Under the pieces are notes generated by a model. That model worked only from the letters and a program-made list of their open reading frames with translations. It did no database searches and was not told where the DNA came from. Shown here in pieces: positions 7,369 through 15,840 of a DNA stretch of 64,000 nucleotides. Each line of letters opens with the position of its first letter. Position 1 is the first letter of the stretch. Where the stretch lies: positions 124,001-188,000 of the forward strand of contig NZ_JADNYK010000006.1 in assembly GCF_017810075.1 (NCBI RefSeq). The letters run 5' to 3'. A program made the position numbers and the translations under genes. The stretch comes from Pseudozobellia sp. WGM2. Its GTDB lineage: Bacteria; Bacteroidota; Bacteroidia; Flavobacteriales; Flavobacteriaceae.

Positions 7369-8970
7369 TCATTCAAAACTCATAGTATTAATGGCTCTCA
7401 GTTCATTACCATCACCATCCAGCACAAATGGCTCAAAATCACTATCGTTCACCCAACCGGCTTTCGGTCGCTCACCGTCCATGAAGTTCTTGTAAAAATC
7501 CTTTCCGTTCACGAAAGGTGCCTGTTCATAAATATGACCATAGCCAATCATACGCAAATCGCCCTGCTCTAGAAGTTTGGCTTCCATCTCTGCCTTAAGT
7601 TTTTGCTTTACAATCTGGTATGAAGGCTCATTGGCCAAATTACTCATACAGAAGGGGTCTTTCTCGATATCGTACAATTCTTCTTTCTCTCTCTTTCCGA
7701 AATTTAATCTCCAAAACTTGGTATCACCCTTCCTTCTTAAATTCAATATTTCGGTTTTCGTGGGGCTACCATCGGTATTCAGATAACCGGTTTCCGGGTT
7801 ACCTTTCGGCCATCTATCAATTTCATAATTTTTCACATACAGCATGTTGTTCATATGTATACCACGAATGGGATAACCCACATCACCTGGTCTACCCGTA
7901 TCATGTCTTTCTTTGCCAACGAGTACAAAGTTTCTTTCCTGCTCTATTTGCCCCGACTTTTCTGAAATTATTAAATTCATCAAACTCTTACCCGTGGCAG
8001 GATGCATTCCTGAAGAACGCCAATCAACCCCGGTCGCCTCTAAAAACGTCGGTGCCAAATCGATAAAACTGACATAGTCATCAACGGTTCTATTTTGGGT
8101 CTTCATTCTATCCTTCCATAACATGGCCATGGGCACATGATTTGCATTTTCATATTGGTCGCCTTTCACTCTCGGAAAAGGCATTCCGTGATCAGAGGTA
8201 ACCACGATCAAGGTATTGTCTAACTGATTCTTTTCTTCTAAAGTTTGAAGAATTTTTTGAATATGTTTATCAAAATCTTCAATTTCATAAGCGTAATCCA
8301 GCAAATCGTTTCTGGTGACTTCATTATCGGGCCAATAAGGCGGAAAATTTTTGATATCATCCTCAGATTTACCTCCTAATTTTTTACCTGAACCATATTC
8401 ATAGCCCCGATGTGGCTCTAAGCTGCCAACCCAAAAACTCCATGGTCGGTTTTCGGGCACCTGTTCCAAAAAACCTTTAAAGTTGGCACTATAATCATTA
8501 TCTGAAATACTACTGGTCGCCGGTTTCAGTTTCTTATCGTTAAAGGCAGGCCCTAATACCTTGCGATTTGCTCCATCTGCAGTTTTGGTAACTGCCGGGG
8601 CATAGCCTTTACCGGTATGGCCCGTAACATAACCGTGCTCTAACAAAACTTCTTGATAGGTCTTGTATTTCGACGGAAAGTAAATCACATGGTTTGCCGC
8701 CGCATCGAGTTGCCAAGAGTTTCTTCCTGTAATCATCGACGCTCTTGAAGGCGCACATTTTGCATTAGGTGTGTAGGCCCTTTTCAAAAGCATACCGTCT
8801 CGCGCAATAGCGTCGAAACCAGGTGCTTTTACATAGGTACTGCCATAAACGCCCATATCGAGCCCTGCATCATCAAAAATGATCACTAAAATGTTAGGGC
8901 GACTGGCCTCCTGTGAAAAGGAAATTTGACAAAGGTGTAGACAAATAACAAAAACCGATAAAAGTCTCAT
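7369..8970 (-). CDS. Secreted S1-family (formylglycine-type) sulfatase
   Basis: The product has 533 residues with a signal peptide (hydrophobic residues 1-18, cleavage near FSQ). The sulfatase N-terminal strand NILVIIFDDAG supplies the first metal-binding Asp pair. The activation site CAPSRASMITGR carries the C-x-P-S-R core that is converted to formylglycine, so the enzyme should be active if an anaerobic or aerobic maturase exists elsewhere. TGHTGKGY, LEPHRGYEYG and VVTSDHGMPF follow in the expected order. The C-terminal part (GDTKFWRLNFGKREKEELYD) resembles the heparan-N-sulfatase/S1_8-like clade by general appearance, but the substrate cannot be set. It is divergent from the nucleotidyltransferase/kinase pair and not near either SusCD locus. 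Confidence 0.9.
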   Translation of the reverse strand: MRLLSVFVICLHLCQISFSQEASRPNILVIIFDDAGLDMGVYGSTYVKAPGFDAIARDGMLLKRAYTPNAKCAPSRASMITGRNSWQLDAAANHVIYFPSKYKTYQEVLLEHGYVTGHTGKGYAPAVTKTADGANRKVLGPAFNDKKLKPATSSISDNDYSANFKGFLEQVPENRPWSFWVGSLEPHRGYEYGSGKKLGGKSEDDIKNFPPYWPDNEVTRNDLLDYAYEIEDFDKHIQKILQTLEEKNQLDNTLIVVTSDHGMPFPRVKGDQYENANHVPMAMLWKDRMKTQNRTVDDYVSFIDLAPTFLEATGVDWRSSGMHPATGKSLMNLIISEKSGQIEQERNFVLVGKERHDTGRPGDVGYPIRGIHMNNMLYVKNYEIDRWPKGNPETGYLNTDGSPTKTEILNLRRKGDTKFWRLNFGKREKEELYDIEKDPFCMSNLANEPSYQIVKQKLKAEMEAKLLEQGDLRMIGYGHIYEQAPFVNGKDFYKNFMDGERPKAGWVNDSDFEPFVLDGDGNELRAINTMSFE

Positions 8971-9107
8971 TTTAAATGGATTTATAACATAGATTCGGAA
9001 GATATGGACGGAAGAAAATTAAAGAATAATTTTGAAGCTAAGTGCAATTAATGTGAATAAAATGTTAGGTATACAATGTAATTATGAAGATTCTATACAT
9101 AAAATCA

Positions 9108-9115
9108 TATTTTTG
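9108..9115 (+). promoter_or_regulatory. -7 promoter element for the nucleotidyltransferase/kinase pair
   Basis: TATTTTTG matches TAnnTTTG and lies 26 bp before the ATG at 9142. No TTG is found at the right distance for a -33 element, so this is a half-match. Confidence 0.4.
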
Positions 9116-9141
9116 CGGCAACTTAACAAATTCAACAGAAC

Positions 9142-10032
9142 ATGATTTTACTTTTGATGGCAGCTGGAAGCGGTAGCCGATACGGAAAACTAAAACAATT
9201 CGACGATTTAGGTCCTGATGGTGAATTTCTAATGGAATTCGGCATTTCAGATGCACTTAAGAATGGATTCAACCATATTGTTTTGATTACGAAAAAAGAC
9301 AATGTTTCGTTTTTAGATGACCATTTAAGAAACCGCCTGCCCGCCAATGTAAAATTAGATGTTCTGGCACAAGAAATTACCGACTTGCCCCAAGGCTGTT
9401 CTTTCGAAGGGGAGCGTACGAAACCCTGGGGTACCGCCCATGCCGTGTGGACAGCCAGAAATGTTGTTGACGGGCCTTTCGCAGTCTTGAATGCTGATGA
9501 TTTTTATGGGCAGCCCGCCTATGAAAATGCAGCTAATTTCATGCGAGCCCATGCCGAAGATAATACCTATGCCCTAGTCGGTTATACCTTGAAGAATACT
9601 TTATCTGAACATGGTTCGGTTTCTCGTGGAGTATGCCAAGTAGATGGTGATAACCTCGTATCTGTAGATGAACGATTAAAGCTTGTAGCTAAAGATGGTA
9701 AAGTTGTAGACGAAGATTCGGGCAACGAATATACTGGAGAAGAACATGTAAGCATGAACTTTTGGGTCTGTAAACCTTCTATTTTTGAAAAAATAGAAAA
9801 TGACTTTAGAACATTTTTAGACAGTAAAGACTTGGGTGCCAAAGCCGAACTTTATATTCCTAAAATAATTCAAGACATGCTTCAGGCCGGTGAAATCGAG
9901 GTGAAAGTAGTACCCTCGGGCGGTGATTGGTTTGGTGTAACTTATGCCAGTGACCGTGAAACTGCCGTTGCATACCTTAAAGAAAAAACCACTGCCGGAA
10001 AATACATATCGCCACTTTGGCCTAACGAATGA
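9142..10032 (+). CDS. Sugar-1-phosphate nucleotidyltransferase-like protein
   Basis: The product has 296 residues and opens on the nucleotide-binding signature LLLMAAGSGSRYGKLKQF of the NTP-transferase family. PWGTAHAVWTARNVVDGPF and NADDFYG follow, the latter carrying the metal-binding Asp of the catalytic site. It is expected to transfer a nucleotidyl group from NTP to a sugar-1-phosphate in the cytoplasm. Its stop overlaps the start of the kinase-like gene by four bases (ATGA), so the two are translationally coupled. The partner resembles N-acetylhexosamine 1-kinase, so the pair probably salvages a free sugar into a nucleotide sugar, by inference as sugar to sugar-1-P to NDP-sugar. The sugar is unknown. 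Confidence 0.83.
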   Translation: MILLLMAAGSGSRYGKLKQFDDLGPDGEFLMEFGISDALKNGFNHIVLITKKDNVSFLDDHLRNRLPANVKLDVLAQEITDLPQGCSFEGERTKPWGTAHAVWTARNVVDGPFAVLNADDFYGQPAYENAANFMRAHAEDNTYALVGYTLKNTLSEHGSVSRGVCQVDGDNLVSVDERLKLVAKDGKVVDEDSGNEYTGEEHVSMNFWVCKPSIFEKIENDFRTFLDSKDLGAKAELYIPKIIQDMLQAGEIEVKVVPSGGDWFGVTYASDRETAVAYLKEKTTAGKYISPLWPNE

Positions 10033-11114
10033 ATAAATATACCGACCAAACACTCAATACCTTATTAAGCAATTTCTCTATAGAGGAAAAAAATTACAAT
10101 TTTAAGCCACTTACCGATGGTTTTATCAACGATACTTTTTTAGTACTCGCCGATAATGTACCGCTGTATGTTCTGCAGCGTATCAACCACAATGTGTTTG
10201 ATAATGTTGCCGGCCTAATGAACAACGTTCGCGATGCATTTGAGCACCTTATTGACACCGACTATCAAGACATTACTCTGGTCAAAACCCATAACGGACT
10301 TAGTTATTTAAGTACTAAGAACGGTGAAAAGGCTTATTGGAGGGTGATGACCTATATTAACGGCAGTACGGCCTATAATACGACCGAAAATGCAAAAATA
10401 GCATTTGAAGCCGGTAAGATTATCTCCAAATTTAACATTCTTCTACAAAAAGCAAATGTCGATGACTATGTCGATACTATACCTCGATTTCATGATTTAA
10501 GTCTACGAAAAAACCAATTCGAAGAAGCTTTAGAGAAATCAACACCTGAAAAAAGAAATACGGCAGAGAGCGCTATACTTTTTGCCCACAAAGTTTTGGC
10601 GCAATTGAGTCATATTGAACTTTCTGAATTACCGATTCGGGTTTGCCATAACGACACTAAGCTCAATAATATTCTTTTCTCAAAAGAAACTGAAAAAGCG
10701 CTTTGTCTTATCGATCTTGACACGTTAATGCGAGGCTATTTTCTGTACGATTTCGGTGATGCCATTCGTACCATAGTCAATACGGCTCCGGAAGACGAGA
10801 AGAACCACGACAAAATTACTTTCAACAAAGGTCTTTTAGATGCTTTTATCGATGGCCTTTCCGCCAATGAACCCTTTCTCTCAAAAAAAGAAGTAGAAAC
10901 GTTAGCTTGGGGCGCGGTTTTAATGCCTTTCTTACATGGCATTCGGGCACTTACTGATTACCTTAACGGGAATATTTATTATAAAGTGGCTTACGAGAAC
11001 CAAAATCTGGATAGAAGTTCGAGTCTTTTTGCCTTCACGCAAAAAGCACTTGACAACTTTACATACATGAAAAACACCATATCAGAAAAGCTAATACCAG
11101 TGGATATAGGATGA
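10029..11114 (+). CDS. APH-family sugar kinase (N-acetylhexosamine 1-kinase-like)
   Basis: The product has 361 residues of the aminoglycoside-phosphotransferase fold. The N-terminal lobe (GFINDTFLVL, then LYVLQRINHNVFDN) resembles NahK-type N-acetylhexosamine 1-kinases. The catalytic loop is VCHNDTKLNNILF, with the Asp as catalytic base and the second Asn as metal ligand, and the DFG-equivalent is CLIDLDTLMRG. Both are intact. It is likely cytoplasmic, phosphorylating the anomeric position of a sugar. The start overlaps the stop of the nucleotidyltransferase by ATGA. In this family the natural substrate ranges from N-acetylhexosamines to other hexoses, so the assignment of the sugar is tentative. 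Confidence 0.82.
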   Translation: MNKYTDQTLNTLLSNFSIEEKNYNFKPLTDGFINDTFLVLADNVPLYVLQRINHNVFDNVAGLMNNVRDAFEHLIDTDYQDITLVKTHNGLSYLSTKNGEKAYWRVMTYINGSTAYNTTENAKIAFEAGKIISKFNILLQKANVDDYVDTIPRFHDLSLRKNQFEEALEKSTPEKRNTAESAILFAHKVLAQLSHIELSELPIRVCHNDTKLNNILFSKETEKALCLIDLDTLMRGYFLYDFGDAIRTIVNTAPEDEKNHDKITFNKGLLDAFIDGLSANEPFLSKKEVETLAWGAVLMPFLHGIRALTDYLNGNIYYKVAYENQNLDRSSSLFAFTQKALDNFTYMKNTISEKLIPVDIG

Positions 11115-11251
11115 AATTTATTTGAAATAAGCTAGCTGTGACGATATCCAAATTTTCTTTAACTCAACAGCGTTTTTCTATCTTAAAGCTTCCTTAACAC
11201 CTACCTAAGGTCTCAATAGCATGTTTAATTTTAGGTCTTAACCCAAAATAT

Positions 11252-11626
11252 ATGAACATGAAAAAACCTATCAAATTTTTGAGTATTATGCTTTTTATAA
11301 CTGCATTGGTAGTATCGTGCAGTAAAGACAATGATCCTACAGACGATAATTTGTTCGTGGGCACTTACAATGGTTCGGTCAGTTATTCAAACCCTGAAAG
11401 TGAAACCGAAACTACTACTGACGATGGACGAGTCACAGTGGTAAAAGTGGGCAACAACTATAGGTTTGATTTCTCAAGCAGTATACCGAGCATTACTGGG
11501 ATAGAAATGGAAAAAAATCAAAATGTATTGGTAAACAGTTCCGGAACCATAAAAATAGATGAAGGAGAACTTATAATAGCCTATGTGCAAGATGATGAAA
11601 CATGGGGTGCAAATTGCACTCGTTAA
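11252..11626 (+). CDS. Small surface-type lipoprotein, unknown function
   Basis: The product has 124 residues and begins with a lipoprotein signal ending in the lipobox VVSC (Cys about residue 24). The residues straight after the Cys are SKDND, the acidic pattern that acts as an export signal to the outer surface in Bacteroidota, so surface exposure is inferred. The remainder (VGTYNGSVSYSNPESETETT, then RVTVVKVGNNYRFDFS) looks like a small all-beta, lipocalin-like domain of the kind seen in many flavobacterial lipoproteins. I recognise no named family. An intrinsic terminator follows 20 bp after the stop, so the gene is probably a single-gene unit. Confidence 0.7.
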   Translation: MNMKKPIKFLSIMLFITALVVSCSKDNDPTDDNLFVGTYNGSVSYSNPESETETTTDDGRVTVVKVGNNYRFDFSSSIPSITGIEMEKNQNVLVNSSGTIKIDEGELIIAYVQDDETWGANCTR

Positions 11627-11646
11627 TCGATGAAACTTATTTTTAT

Positions 11647-11672
11647 AAAAGCCGCTTAAAAGCGGCTTTTTT
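11647..11672 (+). terminator. Intrinsic terminator
   Basis: An 11-bp perfect stem (11647-11657 with 11660-11670), core AGCCGCT/AGCGGCT, runs into a T tract. It follows the small lipoprotein gene. Confidence 0.9.
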
Positions 11673-11765
11673 GGTATATCAATTTTACTAGTATTTAAAC
11701 GGATAACGCTACAGCTTTCTCTTATTAGTGCGTAATTTTTAATTGTGAACGTTAAATGAAAAAAA

Positions 11766-12251
11766 ATGGAAAGGACTACTAAGAGAAATTGGATAGATAA
11801 ACTGGAACTTCTAATTAATGAGTTAATTGCTGCTAAAAAGGTTTATGGAACACTGGTGCAATCAGATAGGCATCCCCATAAAAGACCTTATTTTAAGCAT
11901 CGACACTTTCAATATGGCACTTTTGCCAATATACTTAATGACGAATTTTTCGCAATCACTGAACGCAGACCAACAGATAATCGTACCGGCGAGGCTGATT
12001 TAATATTTCCACCTCTGGAGCATTCGTTGCTAACGCAGTCAAAGCCAAAAGAAGATATAGATGCGCAAATACTGCAAGTCGAAAGAATTATGATTTTAAG
12101 ATATCAAGAGATTTTAACCCATGGTGATTTGTCCAATACCACAAACGCCATTTTACAATCTCAGGCTGAGGAACTCAATAATGAATGGCAAAAACTCAAA
12201 TCAAATCTCCGCATCGATTTTCACGATAATCATAATTCAATCGAAGTTTGA
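11766..12251 (+). CDS. DUF2383/PA2169-like four-helix protein (tentative)
   Basis: The product is a soluble 161-residue protein with no signal peptide, probably all helical. The spacing of KLELLINELIAAKKVYG, then HRHFQYGTFANILNDEF, then QVERIMILRYQEILTHGDLS and ILQSQAEEL follows the order of helices and polar/aromatic positions in the PA2169/DUF2383 ferritin-like family. The match is by pattern only and is distant. A long polar insert lies between the second and third helices (residues about 60-95). It is flanked by the terminator upstream and a flavin oxidoreductase 108 bp downstream. The function of this family is not established. Confidence 0.55.
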   Translation: MERTTKRNWIDKLELLINELIAAKKVYGTLVQSDRHPHKRPYFKHRHFQYGTFANILNDEFFAITERRPTDNRTGEADLIFPPLEHSLLTQSKPKEDIDAQILQVERIMILRYQEILTHGDLSNTTNAILQSQAEELNNEWQKLKSNLRIDFHDNHNSIEV

Positions 12252-12359
12252 ATTATGAGGTTGGACAAACCAACTTCATTTTAATTTAAGTCACCCTTAA
12301 CTTTTCATCAACTGATAGGGCATAATTATTGACTAATTTCGCCATAAATAGAATAGTTT

Positions 12360-13394
12360 ATGCAATCAAATCAAACGGGTAAAATACCTTATTCCATCTT
12401 AGAATTAGCAACAATTGGCAAGGGCTTTACCACCACCGACGTTTACAACAACAGTTTGAAGTTAGCTCAAAAGGCAGAGGAGTTCGGTTATAATAGGTTT
12501 TGGTTGGCCGAGCATCATAATATGGTCAGTATAGCCAGTGTGGCGACCTCGGTACTCATGAGTCACATTGCTGGCGGCACCAATAGTATACGCGTTGGCT
12601 CAGGTGGTATTATGCTGCCGAACCACTCTTCAATGTTAATTGCCGAGCAATTCGCTACATTGGCTTCATTATATCCTGAACGTATTGATATGGGCCTCGG
12701 CAGGGCGCCCGGAACAGACCAAGTTACGGCGCAAGCCATTAGGCCTGATAGAATGCAGGCGGTATACAGATTTCCAGAGGAATTGCGCAATATTCAAAAG
12801 TACTTTTCGTCAGCCAATAAGCAAGCTAAAGTACGGGTTCCGATAGCAGAAGGAATAGATATGCCAATGTATATTCTAGGTTCAAGTACCGATAGTGCCC
12901 ATTTGGCGGCCAAAGAAGGTTTGCCCTATGTTTTTGCAAGTCATTTTGCTCCGACCCATCTATTCGAAGCCCTATCCATCTACTATAATAATTTTCAACC
13001 CTCACAATTTTTAAAAGAGCCCTATACCATGGCCTGCATTAACGTTCTCGCTGCTGACACCGATGAAGAAGCCGAGCGCATGTCTACATCTACCATTCGT
13101 ATGGTTGTCGGCGTTTTAACGGGTCAAATCGATTATTTACAAGCGCCAACGGAGATGACTCCAGAATTGAAACAGATTTCTCGTGACCCTGCTTTGCAGC
13201 GCATGATGAAGTATTCATTTATCGGAAGTAAGGCAACCGTTCAAAAGAAAACAGCGGACTTTCTAAAAGATACCGGAGTAGATGAGATAATGGTCGCATC
13301 ACATATTTATGATCCGGAGGCAAGAATACATTCTTATCGCTTATTTTCTGAAATAATGATGGAACTGAACGGAAAACACAAAGTAACAGTATAG
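12360..13394 (+). CDS. LLM-class flavin-dependent oxidoreductase (bacterial luciferase-like)
   Basis: The product has 344 residues forming one TIM-barrel domain of the luciferase-like monooxygenase family. Typical segments are AEEFGYNRFWLAEHHN, SIRVGSGGIMLPNHS and ERIDMGLGRAPGTD, in the order seen in the group often named after E. coli YhbW. These use reduced FMN/F420-like cofactors; for the YhbW group FMNH2 is usual, with unknown organic substrates. It is a cytoplasmic, complete protein. It is convergent with tamL, with 55 bp between the two stops. Confidence 0.88.
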   Translation: MQSNQTGKIPYSILELATIGKGFTTTDVYNNSLKLAQKAEEFGYNRFWLAEHHNMVSIASVATSVLMSHIAGGTNSIRVGSGGIMLPNHSSMLIAEQFATLASLYPERIDMGLGRAPGTDQVTAQAIRPDRMQAVYRFPEELRNIQKYFSSANKQAKVRVPIAEGIDMPMYILGSSTDSAHLAAKEGLPYVFASHFAPTHLFEALSIYYNNFQPSQFLKEPYTMACINVLAADTDEEAERMSTSTIRMVVGVLTGQIDYLQAPTEMTPELKQISRDPALQRMMKYSFIGSKATVQKKTADFLKDTGVDEIMVASHIYDPEARIHSYRLFSEIMMELNGKHKVTV

Positions 13395-13429
13395 AAGATT
13401 TTCTGCACAAAATGAGGTTTATGTTAGGG

Positions 13430-13456
13430 TTTCTAAGCAGAATGAAGCTTTAGAAA
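13430..13456. terminator. Weak hairpin between convergent genes
   Basis: TTTCTAAGC (13430-13438) pairs with GCTTTAGAAA (13447-13456) with one bulged base and an eight-base loop. It overlaps the tamL stop codon. A terminator role is possible but weak. Confidence 0.3.
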
Positions 13457-15840
13457 GGATACCCAATAGCAAAATTGAAAATTAGGTTGTCGTCACCTCC
13501 CCCAAAAAAGGGAGTACGGCTTCGTTCACCTTCGGGAAGGTAGGGCACTCTTATCGGTGATGCCAAATCGAGCCGAATTACAAAGCTTTGAATATCTACA
13601 CGCAAACCGAAGCCCACGCCAACGCCCAGTTCTTTTGCCCAGTCTTTACCAAATTTACCTTCTGTCTGCAAGCGTTCGTTGAAGGCTATGCCTTCTTCTG
13701 ATTCCCCTTCGGGAATATCGGCTTCAGTAGTCAACCAGACGTTACCTGCATCGGCAAAAATAGCCCCTTTCAAATATGAAAATATAGGAAAACGATACTC
13801 AAGATTCGCTTCTAAACTTAAGTTACCCGATTGATCAAAAAAGGTCGTCGAATCATCACTTTCCGAAGTAAAGGTGCCAGGGCCAAGAGAACGAATCTTA
13901 AATGCCCTTACACTGTACGGCCCGCCAGAAAAAAACTGTTTTACGAAAGGTAAGGTACTCGAATTGCCATAGGGTATACCCCAACCAGCATACATTCGAG
14001 CTATCAATGTTTGCTCTTTTGCCCATCTGAAATAATAACGAAAGTCGACATCGGCTTTGGCATATTGCGCGTACTCCAACCCGAAAACCGTTTCATTGCC
14101 ACCACTCAACAGGCCCAACATATTACCCGCTATATCTAGACTTGTAGAAACAAAAATTGGATGCGTCTTATCTTCATCAACCAACTCATTATAGGTAAAA
14201 CCATAAGTGAGGCCCGCTATAAATTGTTGTTCGAAACTTCGCCGCAAAAAGGGGTTCTTATCTAGAATAGCCTCGAACTCTTCAGTAGTATTGGTCAAAT
14301 TCACATAGTTGACGCTAATGGGGTTGAGCTCGTGATAGACATATTTATTGGCATTCCAAGTATAGCCAAATGATGTGTTGAAAGAGGTTAAACTATAGAG
14401 TTTGCTTCGGTTCAAGAAATCGGCCCCTAGGCTTATTTTGGTCTTCGGTACGGCATATTTAAAGCGGCTTGGCGAAAACGGAACTAGGCGAGGAATTGTT
14501 AAATCAGTCTTTAAACCACCGCCGATACTGCTCAAGTTTTGATTATCGCTACTTGAAAGTTGGGTCGCGTATTGAAAATTTCCGATGATACTCAAGGTTT
14601 CTCCACCCCGAAAAAGATTTCGATTGCTATAGGCAACTGTAATTCCCGGGCCCGCAAATCCGTTAGATTTAGTGACCGCCTGTAGTTCAGTTCTAATCGA
14701 CCTTTTTGTCAATGGTGACAGGTATAGGTCTGCATTTAACGAACCCATGCCGTCATTGGTTGCGGTAGTATCGGTTTCTGCAAATTGTATGTTTACGAAT
14801 TTGTAACTTCCGATAGCCGATAATCTATTACTGGTCAATCGCGCGGTTTGCGCATTGTACGCCTGTCCTTCCTCAAAAAGAATATAAGGTTCTAATTGTT
14901 CGGGCTTGAAGTACTCCTCGTTCTGAATAAAAGCGATGTCATTTACAACATTCGATTCTGCTAACTCTGTGGTATCGCCTACAGTATATTTCGGGTAGAC
15001 CGTTATAGAATCAATGGCATAAGGTATTACATAACGTTGCGGCACCTGAGATTTCAAACGTAAAAAAAGGTCAAACTTGCGATTGTCGTATCGATTGGTA
15101 TCGGCTTCAAAAATTAAAAAATCAGGATTAAAATTATAATACCCCTTTTGTTTCAGCTCATTATCGATACGCTGCCGTTCAAACTTCATCAAGCTCAGGT
15201 CGAACCGTTCTCCTTTTTTAAACGGACTTTCGGTCAATGTTTCTTCTATGGCGTCATATATCGGCAATGAATCCTTTTGCAGTTCAAAACGCTCCATCGT
15301 ATAGGGTTTTGGTAATTCTGCGGAATACTTGATTTTGGCAAATTTTTGAGTACTATCAACTTCTGACTCCACTTTGCTATAGAAAAACCCCCGATTGTCC
15401 AATCGATTTAAAATAAGCTCTTCGACCCTTTCTGGGTTCGTCTGCGAAAGATAGACCGGTTCTTCACCGAATTTTTTATTCAGCCATTCATTCAAGAAAC
15501 CAGGTTTTTCTTGCTGGGCCTTGTAATGGTAGTACAAACCCAAGCGCATGCCTAGTAATTGTGAATTGGGTTGAGGCTGTAATAAGGTATTCAGTTCTGT
15601 TTTCACACTCTTCAAACCATTAACCTCGGCATCATCTACCAATTTGGTCTGCAATTCTGCACCGGTATAGAGTGCTTCCCCTTCAGGAATAAATTTTTCG
15701 ACACTACATGAACTCAGAACAATCAAAAGAGATAATGCTGAGACAGAAATCATGCTGGGCAATGATTCTAAAATTTTAAAATCGACCCGTTCTGCTTTAC
15801 TCCCCAATATGTGATACAACAAGTTCTTAAATTTCGTCAT
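13450..15840 (-). CDS. tamL: TamA/BamA-family outer-membrane lipoprotein (TamL type)
   Basis: The product has 796 residues. The N-terminal third carries POTRA-like sequence; the C-terminal 350 or so residues are a 16-strand-type surface-antigen barrel (for example FSGGPYSVRAFKIRSLGPG, the conserved L6-like segment, and a terminal Tyr-Pro-Phe strand). A lipobox LSSC appears near residue 45, and an internal ATG at 15753 would make a compact lipoprotein signal (MISVSALSLLIVLSSC). The longer start at 15840 overlaps the tamB stop by ATGA. In Bacteroidota the TamA counterpart is a lipoprotein (TamL), which fits. Together with TamB it would form the envelope-spanning translocation and assembly module. 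Which start is used remains open. Confidence 0.88.
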   Translation of the reverse strand: MTKFKNLLYHILGSKAERVDFKILESLPSMISVSALSLLIVLSSCSVEKFIPEGEALYTGAELQTKLVDDAEVNGLKSVKTELNTLLQPQPNSQLLGMRLGLYYHYKAQQEKPGFLNEWLNKKFGEEPVYLSQTNPERVEELILNRLDNRGFFYSKVESEVDSTQKFAKIKYSAELPKPYTMERFELQKDSLPIYDAIEETLTESPFKKGERFDLSLMKFERQRIDNELKQKGYYNFNPDFLIFEADTNRYDNRKFDLFLRLKSQVPQRYVIPYAIDSITVYPKYTVGDTTELAESNVVNDIAFIQNEEYFKPEQLEPYILFEEGQAYNAQTARLTSNRLSAIGSYKFVNIQFAETDTTATNDGMGSLNADLYLSPLTKRSIRTELQAVTKSNGFAGPGITVAYSNRNLFRGGETLSIIGNFQYATQLSSSDNQNLSSIGGGLKTDLTIPRLVPFSPSRFKYAVPKTKISLGADFLNRSKLYSLTSFNTSFGYTWNANKYVYHELNPISVNYVNLTNTTEEFEAILDKNPFLRRSFEQQFIAGLTYGFTYNELVDEDKTHPIFVSTSLDIAGNMLGLLSGGNETVFGLEYAQYAKADVDFRYYFRWAKEQTLIARMYAGWGIPYGNSSTLPFVKQFFSGGPYSVRAFKIRSLGPGTFTSESDDSTTFFDQSGNLSLEANLEYRFPIFSYLKGAIFADAGNVWLTTEADIPEGESEEGIAFNERLQTEGKFGKDWAKELGVGVGFGLRVDIQSFVIRLDLASPIRVPYLPEGERSRTPFFGGGDDNLIFNFAIGYPF

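Noticed and set aside
7620-8066. 148-codon open frame antisense to the sulfatase
   Set aside because: No family similarity or signal; it is a shadow of the well-supported sulfatase gene.
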